Source: Clostridia bacterium
GTDB taxonomy: Bacteria; Bacillota_A; Clostridia; Oscillospirales; CAG-272
Direction: 5' to 3'
Assembly (NCBI GenBank): GCA_017652965.1
Contig: JAGBZZ010000026.1
Span: forward strand, 1-5,602
Length of the DNA stretch: 5,602 nucleotides
In this document: piece by piece, positions 1-4,385 of the stretch
Layout of the letters: the number at the start of each line of letters is the position of its first letter
Position numbering within the stretch: the first letter of the stretch is position 1
Notes under the pieces: generated by a model
What the model was told of the DNA's origin: nothing
Databases searched by the model: none
What the model saw: the letters and a program-made list of their open reading frames with translations, nothing else
Made by a program: the position numbers and the translations under genes

Positions 1-444
1 CGTGTATCCGGCTCGGGCGTTCTTGCCAGCTTTACGGCGCAGGACACCGTGGACATCATGCTTTCGCCGAAGGGGGCTGAGCGCGTGACCCCTCCCACCC
101 CGGAAAAGGAGCCCGAGCTGACCGCCCCCGTGGTGTTCCGCCGTACGCATCCCGCCCCCGAGGAGGAGGCACCGATACCCGAGCCTTCCGTGGCACCCCC
201 TGCCGAGGAGGAGCCCGCCCCCGGCGAGGAGACGCCGAAAAGGACCAAGGGGCGCCTCTCGGCACTGTTTGGCGAGGAAAACAAATTCTTCAGTCTCTTT
301 ATGCTGATCGCCGCCCTTCTTTTGGCCGTGATCCTTCTTGTCGGTATTCTGACCGGTAACTCCGGGGGAGAGGGCGGCACCGCCTCGCTTCCCGATCGGG
401 ACGTGACGCTTTCCGTGCGTGCGGAGGATGGCCATGCTCTTTGA
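1..444 (+). CDS. C-terminal part of an acidic, Pro-rich single-pass membrane protein (5' end outside window)
   Basis: The reading frame is open from the first base and stops with TGA at 442-444, giving 147 visible residues. The first ~25 residues (RVSGSGVLASFTAQDTVDIM and on) are not a domain I can name. A long linker rich in Pro and Glu follows, then a basic patch (PKRTKGR), then one clear transmembrane helix at about 289-354 (FFSLFMLIAALLLAVILLVG). Only about 29 residues follow it. By the positive-inside rule the linker is cytoplasmic and the tail is outside. The gene overlaps rsgA by 11 nt, so the two are probably co-transcribed. In many Firmicutes the gene before rsgA is the PrkC/Stk Ser/Thr kinase, which has the order kinase, linker, membrane helix, PASTA repeats. 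This protein could be such a kinase without PASTA repeats, but no kinase motif is visible in the window, so the identity rests on gene order only. It could equally be an unrelated membrane protein. Confidence 0.75.
   Translation, partial: RVSGSGVLASFTAQDTVDIMLSPKGAERVTPPTPEKEPELTAPVVFRRTHPAPEEEAPIPEPSVAPPAEEEPAPGEETPKRTKGRLSALFGEENKFFSLFMLIAALLLAVILLVGILTGNSGGEGGTASLPDRDVTLSVRAEDGHAL
423..427 (+). promoter_or_regulatory. Ribosome binding site deciding the rsgA start
   Basis: GGAGG at 423-427 lies inside the end of the upstream gene. It abuts the ATG at 428 with no spacing, and lies downstream of the GTG at 419, so neither is a good start. It sits 6 nt before the ATG at 434, which is the normal distance. 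Confidence 0.6.
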
Positions 445-1336
445 AGGACGTGTGATGCGCGGTGTCGGCGGACTGTATGAGGTGCGCATCCCGGACGGCG
501 ACGGAGAACGGTACGTCACCTGTCGCGGGCGCGGTATTCTGCGCCGCGATGACGATAAGCTTCTTGTCGGGGATCTCTGCCTTGTGCGTCTGGAGGGAGA
601 GGAGGCAGTGATCGAAAAGATCCTGCCGCGCCGCACGGCCCTGATCCGCCCGCCGCTTTCTAACCTGGATTATCTCTTTATCGTCACGGCTGCCTCGCAC
701 CCCGCCCCCTCGACCGATACCCTCGATAAGCTGACGGCTATTACCGTACATAACGGCATTATCCCCGTCATGGTGGTGACCAAGGCCGATATCGATGAGG
801 CCGCGGCCGATTCCCTGGCGTCCATCTACCGTGCGGCGGGCTTTCCCGTCTTTGTCCTCTCACCCGAAAAGGACAGCACCGCCCTTGCCGCATACATCGC
901 CGCGCATATCAGGGACGGGCGCTGTGCCGCCTTTGCAGGGGCCAGCGGGGTAGGGAAATCCACCCTTCTTAACCGTCTGTTTCCCGCCCTTTCCCTGGCA
1001 ACGGGGGACATCAGCCGTAAGATCTCGCGCGGGCGGCACACCACACGCAGTGTGGAGCTCTTCTTAACGCCGGAGGGAGGCTTTCTTGCCGATACCCCCG
1101 GGTTCAGCATGCTGGATTTTTTGCGGTTTGATTTCTTTACCCTGGAGGATCTGCCCGCCACCTTCCCGGAGTTTCTTTGTGAGCTGGGGGGGTGCCGCTA
1201 TGCCGACTGTACCCATACGGGAGAGGTGGACTGCGGCGTGGCGATCGCCGTGCGTGAGGGGCGCATCGCGCAAAGCCGGCATGACAGCTACCGCGCCCTC
1301 TATAAGGTCTTAAAGGATAAGAAAAACCGCTACTGA
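434..1336 (+). CDS. rsgA: Ribosome small-subunit-dependent GTPase RsgA (circularly permuted GTPase)
   Basis: RsgA (YjeQ/CpgA/YloQ) is a cytoplasmic GTPase that binds the 30S subunit and helps its late maturation. From the ATG at 434 the protein has 300 residues, the usual length. An N-terminal OB-fold-like part (about 1-70) is followed by the permuted GTPase order. G4 is TKAD (116-119, in place of NKxD), the P-loop is GASGVGKS (169-176), G2 is RHTT (201-204) and G3 is DTPGF (220-224). A C-terminal zinc site has the family spacing C-x4-C-x-H-x5-C (C254, C259, H261, C267). All key residues are present, so the gene looks intact. Longer in-frame starts exist (GTG 419, ATG 428), but the ribosome binding site spacing and the family's short N-terminus favour 434. 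The 11-nt overlap with the upstream gene suggests translational coupling. The rpe and thiN genes that often follow rsgA are absent; a terminator and convergent genes follow instead. Confidence 0.96.
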   Translation: MLFEGRVMRGVGGLYEVRIPDGDGERYVTCRGRGILRRDDDKLLVGDLCLVRLEGEEAVIEKILPRRTALIRPPLSNLDYLFIVTAASHPAPSTDTLDKLTAITVHNGIIPVMVVTKADIDEAAADSLASIYRAAGFPVFVLSPEKDSTALAAYIAAHIRDGRCAAFAGASGVGKSTLLNRLFPALSLATGDISRKISRGRHTTRSVELFLTPEGGFLADTPGFSMLDFLRFDFFTLEDLPATFPEFLCELGGCRYADCTHTGEVDCGVAIAVREGRIAQSRHDSYRALYKVLKDKKNRY

Positions 1337-1359
1337 GCACCCCTTGTCGGGATAAAATG

Positions 1360-1390
1360 AAAAGAGAGAACGCCTCGGTTCTCTCTTTTT
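1360..1390 (+). terminator. Intrinsic terminator after rsgA, possibly bidirectional
   Basis: A perfect 12-bp inverted repeat (1360-1371 paired with 1378-1389) encloses a 6-nt loop and ends in a T-run on the plus strand. The left arm begins with four A, which give a short U-run on the minus strand, so the same hairpin may also end the leftward transcript of the convergent cassette stopping at 1407. It lies 24 nt after the rsgA stop. Confidence 0.85.
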
Positions 1391-1406
1391 TATATTGCAG
1401 GAAGGG

Positions 1407-1838
1407 TCAGCGGCGCGTTACGCGGTGCCAAAGACGCCGCAGGCGCTTTTTGATAAGGGCACGGCGGTAAAGTAGCCGCATAGCAGGCTCCTCGGGGGCA
1501 TGGGCGCGCTCACCGCGGTAAATGCACTCCACCCGTGCTAAGATCGCCGCCCGCGGAAAGGGCCCCTCGGTAGTCAGAAGGGCATCCCCCGAAAGCGTGA
1601 CGCTCTCCGCGTCCTGTGCGACGATGCGGTGCAAAAGGAATCTTCCTCCCTCCTCCCGCAAAAGGACAACGTCGCGTAGCGCAAGGTCGCACGGCGGGGC
1701 CAGGAGGACAGAGTCCACCCCCTCGCGCAAAAGCGGCCGCATGGAGCGCCCGCGCGGCCAAAGGCGGAAACGCCCACCGGTGGCTATGACCCCTTCGATC
1801 AGCGGCCAAAGCTCTTCCATCGGCCGTGCTTCAAGCAA
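1407..1838 (-). CDS. S24/S26-type (signal-peptidase-like) protein, third gene of the PqqD cassette
   Basis: A 143-residue protein whose core resembles the catalytic fold of signal peptidase I and LexA-type proteases. WPRGRSMRPLL (27-37) matches the Ser-containing box (S32, as in SGSMxPTL). LALRDVVLLRE (52-62) matches the GDVV strand. FLLHRIV (67-73) sits where bacterial signal peptidases carry the general-base Lys, but a His (H70) is found instead, as in SipW/archaeal/ER-type enzymes. LSGDAL (82-87) matches the GD box. No hydrophobic membrane anchor is present; the C-terminus (about 121-143) is strongly basic. The protein is therefore probably cytoplasmic or loosely membrane-bound. The start is a TTG at 1838-1836, overlapping the pqqD-like stop by 8 nt (TTGCTTGA). 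The first ATG (1820) lies 27 nt from the ribosome binding site, too far. Function is unproven: it may cleave a peptide substrate of the cassette or only bind it. Confidence 0.85.
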   Translation of the reverse strand: MLEARPMEELWPLIEGVIATGGRFRLWPRGRSMRPLLREGVDSVLLAPPCDLALRDVVLLREEGGRFLLHRIVAQDAESVTLSGDALLTTEGPFPRAAILARVECIYRGERAHAPEEPAMRLLYRRALIKKRLRRLWHRVTRR

Positions 1839-2094
1839 GAAGGCTCGCCTCCTTCAGTCCGGCAAGAAAGCGTGCAATGTCGGCACGGGCGGTCCTTTCA
1901 TCGATCGCGTATTTCTCGGTCAGAAGCGCAACACACTCCTCCTCGCTATGCTCATTCTCCAGAAAGGCAAAGAGGAGGGCGGCGGTGGCGTTCAGCTTGA
2001 TCATCGAGCCAACACCCGCCGCCTCGGGCGTGACGGCTACGGCGTAGGTGTCCTCACCGATGGCTTGCAGGACAAAGCCGGCTTTTCTTTTCAT
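1831..2094 (-). CDS. PqqD-family protein (RiPP recognition element-like peptide chaperone)
   Basis: An 87-residue protein with the whole PqqD fold and little else. An N-terminal strand region (about residues 6-21, ending in YAVAV) leads to the hallmark IKLNATAALLF segment (32-42, equivalent to 'i.LNetaa.iw'). A helix beginning HSEEE (49-53), a short KYAID turn (61-65) and a C-terminal helix (ARADIARFLAGLKEASLL) complete the winged-helix pattern. PqqD-type domains bind the leader of a ribosomally made peptide and present it to a modifying enzyme. The ATG overlaps the stop of the kinase-like gene (ATGA, 2094-2091), and a good AAAGGAG site lies 8 nt upstream, so the genes are translationally coupled. 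No PQQ genes are nearby, so the role is more likely in another peptide-handling pathway. The family call is firm; the partner peptide is unknown. Confidence 0.88.
   Translation of the reverse strand: MKRKAGFVLQAIGEDTYAVAVTPEAAGVGSMIKLNATAALLFAFLENEHSEEECVALLTEKYAIDERTARADIARFLAGLKEASLLA
1848..1854 (-). promoter_or_regulatory. Ribosome binding site supporting a TTG start
   Basis: On the minus strand AAGGAGG occupies 1854-1848, within the 3' end of the pqqD-like gene and 9 nt before the TTG at 1838. It is a near-perfect anti-16S match and decides the start of the S24/S26-like gene in favour of TTG over the later ATG. Confidence 0.7.
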
Positions 2095-2804
2095 ACAGAT
2101 ATCTCCTTTTCCAATATGGCACGGTAGGCAAGTGCGGCCGCCGGAAGGCGGGGTGTGACCTCTGCCCGAAAAAGACGGACAGAGGAAAGAAATTCGGATG
2201 TCAGGGGTAAAAGGGCAGAAAGATCCTCACTGCGCTCGGCAGGGGGGAGGGCGGAAAGAAGAAGCGGGAAGGCCTCGGTCGCCGTAAGGGGAGAAACGCG
2301 ATCCTCCTCCGCGCGGGCAAGAAACAGGACGGCCCTCACGGGGGCGGCGGTATTCTCCTGCCAGCCCTCCTTGCCCGCCATGGGGGTGCCGTAGCCTAAG
2401 AACAGCCCGTCCTCGCGGCGGCGGATGAGGGGCTTATCCCCGTTTATGATGCGCACCCGCTCGGAAAAGAGATCGCGCCACAGGGCAACGTGCGTGCTTT
2501 TGCCAACCCCGCTCTTAGCGCACACGGCGATCCCGTACCCGTCAACCGTAAAGAAGGCGGCATGCAGGAAAAAGCCCCCGTAGGCGGGAAGTGTCGCGAT
2601 AAATTTGCGGTAAAGCGCCCGCAGCTCCAGCGCAGGGGGCGGAAGGGCAGGGTTTCTTTTGGCCTCGGCCGTAAGCTCCCCTTCGGTCACACTGACGGTA
2701 AGGGCAGGGGCAAGGTCGGTGCGGTAGGCCGCAAACACCTCGGCAAAATGGGGATACCTATGAACAAATGCCACGGGGATATCAGCCAGAAGACAAACCG
2801 TCAT
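2091..2804 (-). CDS. HPr kinase/phosphorylase-like P-loop protein (putative peptide or protein kinase)
   Basis: A 237-residue protein resembling the C-terminal catalytic half of HPr kinase. A hydrophobic stretch with a conserved-looking His (FFLHAAFFTVDGYGIAV, 78-94) leads into the P-loop AKSGVGKSTH (96-105). RVRIINGDKPLI (116-127) follows, where D123 is the likely Walker-B/catalytic acid. The N-terminal ~75 residues do not resemble the HPrK/P N-domain, and the usual HPrK signature near the C-terminus is not recognisable, so this is not the carbon-catabolite enzyme. Homologues of this short type occur in lasso peptide clusters (the kinase phosphorylating a C-terminal Ser of the precursor) and in SynChlorMet cassettes (ScmC). 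An AAAGGAG site lies 6 nt before the ATG. The stop overlaps the next gene by 4 nt. Substrate is unknown; the upstream lipoprotein is the obvious candidate, by inference only. Confidence 0.87.
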   Translation of the reverse strand: MTVCLLADIPVAFVHRYPHFAEVFAAYRTDLAPALTVSVTEGELTAEAKRNPALPPPALELRALYRKFIATLPAYGGFFLHAAFFTVDGYGIAVCAKSGVGKSTHVALWRDLFSERVRIINGDKPLIRRREDGLFLGYGTPMAGKEGWQENTAAPVRAVLFLARAEEDRVSPLTATEAFPLLLSALPPAERSEDLSALLPLTSEFLSSVRLFRAEVTPRLPAAALAYRAILEKEISV

Positions 2805-2819
2805 GGAAGGCTCCTTTGC

Positions 2820-2849
2820 AAAAAAGGCAGGCCATGTAGCCTGCCTTTT
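2820..2849 (-). terminator. Intrinsic-terminator hairpin between the lipoprotein and kinase-like genes
   Basis: A perfect 11-bp inverted repeat (2849-2839 with 2832-2822) encloses a 6-nt loop. Its GC-rich upper part (GGCAGGC/GCCTGCC) is followed on the minus strand by six T (2825-2820). The kinase-like gene's ribosome binding site begins only 2 nt after the T-run, and no promoter is visible between the hairpin and the gene. The downstream genes therefore seem to depend on read-through or RNA processing, so the lipoprotein should be made in excess over the enzymes. Confidence 0.8.
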
Positions 2850-2861
2850 AAATTGCTTTGA

Positions 2862-3116
2862 TCATTTGCTACCGCCGAACGGATCGCACCAATCATCTTC
2901 CACGAGATCGGTAACCGGGGTGGAGGTAACGGGGGGAGTCGGCTCGGTACGCACAGTAGTCACGGCGCCGCCATCACCGATATCGCCACCGGCAGCAGTC
3001 GTGGTCACAGCTCCGGTATCGGCAGGGGTAGTCACATCGCCTTCACCGCCGCAAGCAGCCAGAAGGAGGGCGGCCATCACAAGAAGGAGGAAAAGCGCAA
3101 GGAATCTGATTTTCAT
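2862..3116 (-). CDS. Small Thr-rich lipoprotein with a WCDPFGGSK C-terminus; candidate substrate of the cassette
   Basis: An 84-residue protein beginning MKIRF, with a hydrophobic core and the lipobox LAAC (C22 as the lipidated residue), so it should be exported by Sec, lipidated and cut by signal peptidase II. The mature part (63 residues) opens GGEGD and continues as a low-complexity stretch rich in Thr, Gly, Pro and Ala. It ends in an acidic, aromatic tail, LVEDDWCDPFGGSK (71-84), with a second Cys (C77) and a penultimate Ser (S83). I recognise no catalytic domain. A GGAGA site lies 6 nt before the ATG at 3116; an upstream in-frame ATG at 3158 lies about at the transcription start and is unlikely to be used. 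The gene is first in the leftward cassette, behind a consensus promoter, and is followed by a terminator hairpin. That layout is typical of a highly made precursor ahead of its enzymes. An unrelated structural lipoprotein remains possible. Confidence 0.85.
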   Translation of the reverse strand: MKIRFLALFLLLVMAALLLAACGGEGDVTTPADTGAVTTTAAGGDIGDGGAVTTVRTEPTPPVTSTPVTDLVEDDWCDPFGGSK

Positions 3117-3160
3117 ATGCAATCTCCATTCGTAAAATACAATATTACTATTCTGCATCT

Positions 3161-3189
3161 ATTATATCACCTCTCGCTTGGCTTGTCAA
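3161..3189 (-). promoter_or_regulatory. Perfect consensus sigma-A promoter of the lipoprotein cassette
   Basis: On the minus strand TTGACA (3189-3184) and TATAAT (3166-3161) are separated by exactly 17 bp, a full consensus match. Transcription should start near 3154, giving a leader of about 38 nt before the lipoprotein ATG. No other promoter is evident for the three genes further along. Confidence 0.9.
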
Positions 3190-3303
3190 GTGCTTTTTCG
3201 CCTTCGGGAAAACTCTATGATTGTTTAATAAAAAAAGCAAGGAAAAATTGTGTAAAATGCGAAAAAGGAGCCTAGGGGCGAAAAAAGTGCCCGATCCCCC
3301 CTC

Positions 3304-3332
3304 TTGACGGGGCGGGAAAAATATGCTATACT
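3304..3332 (+). promoter_or_regulatory. Sigma-A promoter of the flavin reductase gene
   Basis: TTGACG (3304-3309) and TATACT (3327-3332) are separated by 17 bp, each one base from consensus. Transcription would start near 3339, leaving a leader of about 135 nt before the ATG at 3473. Confidence 0.8.
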
Positions 3333-3472
3333 GAAGGGGAAATGAAATGAGAAAGGCTTCGGGCGGAATATTACACTACATTCCCCCGCGTTTTTGCATT
3401 TTGTAAACAAAACATCACAAAACGAAAAACACCCCTCCGCGTGCGCTTGCGGGTGATTTCGGGAAGGCGGAT

Positions 3473-4054
3473 ATGGAAAGAATCAAATGGCGCGGCTCGG
3501 CGCTTCTCTCGCCCGCTCCTGCGGCACTGGTGACGACCGGTGTTGGGGAGGAGGCCAACGTACTGACGGTGGCCTGGTGCGGCATCACCTGTACCCATCC
3601 CCCCGTGACCTACATCTCGGTGCGTCCCCGCCGTCACTCCTACGGGCTTCTCAAGGCATGCGGCGAGTTTGTGATCCATCTGACAAACGAGGATCTTTTG
3701 TACGCCGCCGACTACTGCGGGATGTACACGGGTGCCAAGGTCAATAAATTTGAAAAGTGCCACCTTTCGTGCATCCCGTCCACCGAGGTCGCACCCCCCA
3801 CGATCGCCGAAGCGCCGGTAGCGCTGGAATGCCGCGTGCGGCACGTGGAGGCACTCGGCACGCACGATATGTTCCTTGCCGATATTCTGGCCGTGACGGT
3901 GCGGGAGGAGCTTTTGGACGATACAGGCAGGCTGTGCCTTGAGCGGGCGCATCTCATTGCCTATTCTCACGGCACCTACTTCGGCCTTGGCAAGCAGCTG
4001 GGACAGTTCGGATTTTCTGCCGTCAAGCGCCGCCATACCGATAAAAAGCGTTGA
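3473..4054 (+). CDS. Flavin reductase family protein (FMN-binding split barrel)
   Basis: A 193-residue cytoplasmic protein of the flavoredoxin/flavin reductase-like family, which binds FMN and transfers electrons from reduced partners or NAD(P)H. The order fits the family. An N-terminal PAPAALVTTG strand (14-23) is followed by NVLTVAWCGITC (29-40), the flavin-contact loop, and by PPVTYISVRPRRHSYGLL (43-60). GEFVIHL (64-70) comes next, then ADYCGMYTGAKVNKFEK (79-95), equivalent to 'a.f.g..sG...dKfe'. The C-terminus YFGLGKQLGQFGFSAVKRR is typical of clostridial members. Length is normal and no break is seen. The ribosome binding site is modest (GGGAAGG, 5 nt before ATG). The gene stands alone, with its own promoter and terminators. 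In anaerobes such proteins often serve general redox or oxygen-stress roles; the precise partner cannot be read from the sequence. Confidence 0.9.
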   Translation: MERIKWRGSALLSPAPAALVTTGVGEEANVLTVAWCGITCTHPPVTYISVRPRRHSYGLLKACGEFVIHLTNEDLLYAADYCGMYTGAKVNKFEKCHLSCIPSTEVAPPTIAEAPVALECRVRHVEALGTHDMFLADILAVTVREELLDDTGRLCLERAHLIAYSHGTYFGLGKQLGQFGFSAVKRRHTDKKR

Positions 4055-4080
4055 GGCCATCCGTCCTCGGCCTCCCCTTT
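4053..4080 (+). terminator. Weak hairpin at the flavin reductase stop codon
   Basis: A perfect 6-bp repeat GAGGCC/GGCCTC (4053-4058, 4069-4074) overlaps the stop codon and has a 10-nt loop. It is followed by CCCTTTTATAATA. The stem is short and the T-run brief, so it is at best a partial terminator or 3'-end stabiliser. Confidence 0.35.
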
Positions 4081-4094
4081 TATAATATATTAGG

Positions 4095-4136
4095 AAGCGC
4101 GCATCCCCCCTTTTGGGACGCCCGTTTGCGCGTTTT
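4095..4136 (+). terminator. Possible second hairpin downstream of the flavin reductase gene
   Basis: Arms CGCGC (4098-4102) and GCGCG (4128-4132) pair, extended outward by one G-T and two A-T pairs, and are followed by TTTT. An inner TCCC/GGGA pair closes a sub-loop, but the structure has a large asymmetric interior loop. It is weaker than the hairpin just after it. Confidence 0.3.
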
Positions 4137-4141
4137 ACTGC

Positions 4142-4174
4142 AAAATATGCCTCTTTTCGAAGGGGCATATTTTT
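4142..4174 (+). terminator. Strong intrinsic terminator with UUCG loop
   Basis: A 14-bp stem (4142-4155 with 4160-4173, one G-U wobble) is capped by a TTCG tetraloop and runs into five T (4170-4174). It should end flavin reductase transcription and insulate the ribonucleotide reductase promoter about 95 bp further on. With four A at the left foot it could also stop leftward transcription. Confidence 0.85.
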
Positions 4175-4194
4175 CACTTTGTAAGGCTTTGTTT

Positions 4195-4222
4195 GCAGTT
4201 TGTGCAAAGGGTGAAAAACTGC
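4195..4222. repeat. Short inverted repeat in the gap before nrdG
   Basis: GCAGTTT (4195-4201) and AAACTGC (4216-4222) form a 7-bp stem with a 14-nt loop; an alternative GTGCA/TGCAC pairing uses the same bases. The stretch 4055-4385 holds no gene: it contains the three hairpins above, this repeat, and then the nrdG promoter region. Confidence 0.4.
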
Positions 4223-4268
4223 ACAAAACAGGGGTCGAAAAATTGGCATTTATTTATAGCGGTTCCTC

Positions 4269-4297
4269 TTGACAAAACACAAGATATAGTTTAAAAT
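4269..4297 (+). promoter_or_regulatory. Sigma-A promoter of nrdG-nrdD
   Basis: TTGACA (4269-4274) and TAAAAT (4292-4297) lie 17 bp apart. Transcription should start near 4304, giving a leader of about 80 nt. An NrdR-box-like palindrome fills the spacer between the two elements and a second lies just after the start point. Confidence 0.82.
4277..4292 (+). promoter_or_regulatory. NrdR box 1 (overlaps promoter spacer)
   Basis: The 16-mer ACACAAGATATAGTTT matches the published NrdR-box consensus acaCwAtATaTwGtgt at 14 of 16 positions, including all the strongly conserved ones. It lies between the -35 and -10 elements, where a bound repressor would block RNA polymerase. NrdR is the nucleotide-sensing repressor of bacterial ribonucleotide reductase genes. 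Confidence 0.8.
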
Positions 4298-4308
4298 AAA
4301 AAGCGCCC

Positions 4309-4324
4309 GCACTAGATATTGTGG
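4309..4324 (+). promoter_or_regulatory. NrdR box 2 (just downstream of the transcription start)
   Basis: The 16-mer GCACTAGATATTGTGG matches the NrdR consensus at 13 of 16 positions, again with every core base kept. It starts 32 bp after box 1, about three helical turns, which is the usual spacing of paired NrdR boxes. Confidence 0.8.
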
Positions 4325-4385
4325 TTAAGGCAAAAAACGGAAAGACAGGCAAAAAGCTTGATTTTTCCTTATACGGAGGGGAAAA

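Larger units (their letters stand above)
3117..3472. other. Divergent intergenic region with two promoters and a long leader
   Basis: This 356-bp gap between the lipoprotein and the flavin reductase holds two outward-facing promoters whose -35 boxes lie about 115 bp apart. The stretch between them (about 3190-3303) is AT-rich on its left, and I see no gene in it. To the right, the flavin reductase leader (about 3339-3472) contains a possible 19-codon frame (ATG 3347 to TAA 3404-3406) and a short palindrome TTTTGT-aa-ACAAAA (3399-3412). It also holds weakly self-complementary CACCC/GGGTG arms near 3430-3454. None matches a riboswitch class I can name. Confidence 0.5.

Noticed and set aside
1522..2127. 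201-residue open frame on the plus strand
   Set aside because: It runs antisense through the S24/S26-like and PqqD-like genes; its Arg/Ser-rich translation is the usual complement of GC-rich coding sequence.
1831..2804. A PQQ biosynthesis locus or a full lasso peptide cluster
   Set aside because: No PqqA, PqqE or PqqC is present, and no asparagine-synthetase-like cyclase or transglutaminase-like protease is seen; only individual family resemblances hold.
2091..2804. True HPr kinase/phosphorylase of carbon catabolite control
   Set aside because: The protein is only 237 residues, lacks a recognisable HPrK N-domain and C-terminal signature, and sits with PqqD and an S24/S26 protein rather than lgt or similar usual neighbours.
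3190..3215. Possible hairpin TTTTCGCC-TTCG-GGAAAA near the cassette promoter
   Set aside because: The stem is broken by a two-base bulge and has only two GC pairs, and it lies upstream of both promoters' transcribed regions.
3225..3410. 61-residue minus-strand frame rich in Phe
   Set aside because: It lies across the rightward promoter and AT-rich intergenic DNA; its composition simply reflects A-runs on the plus strand.
3371..4249. 292-residue open frame on the minus strand
   Set aside because: It is antisense to the clear flavin reductase gene, crosses its terminators, and its translation shows no recognisable domain.
4051..4272. 73-residue plus-strand frame after the flavin reductase gene
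   Set aside because: It begins with TTG overlapping the previous stop without a ribosome binding site, runs through three hairpins and ends at the nrdG -35 box.
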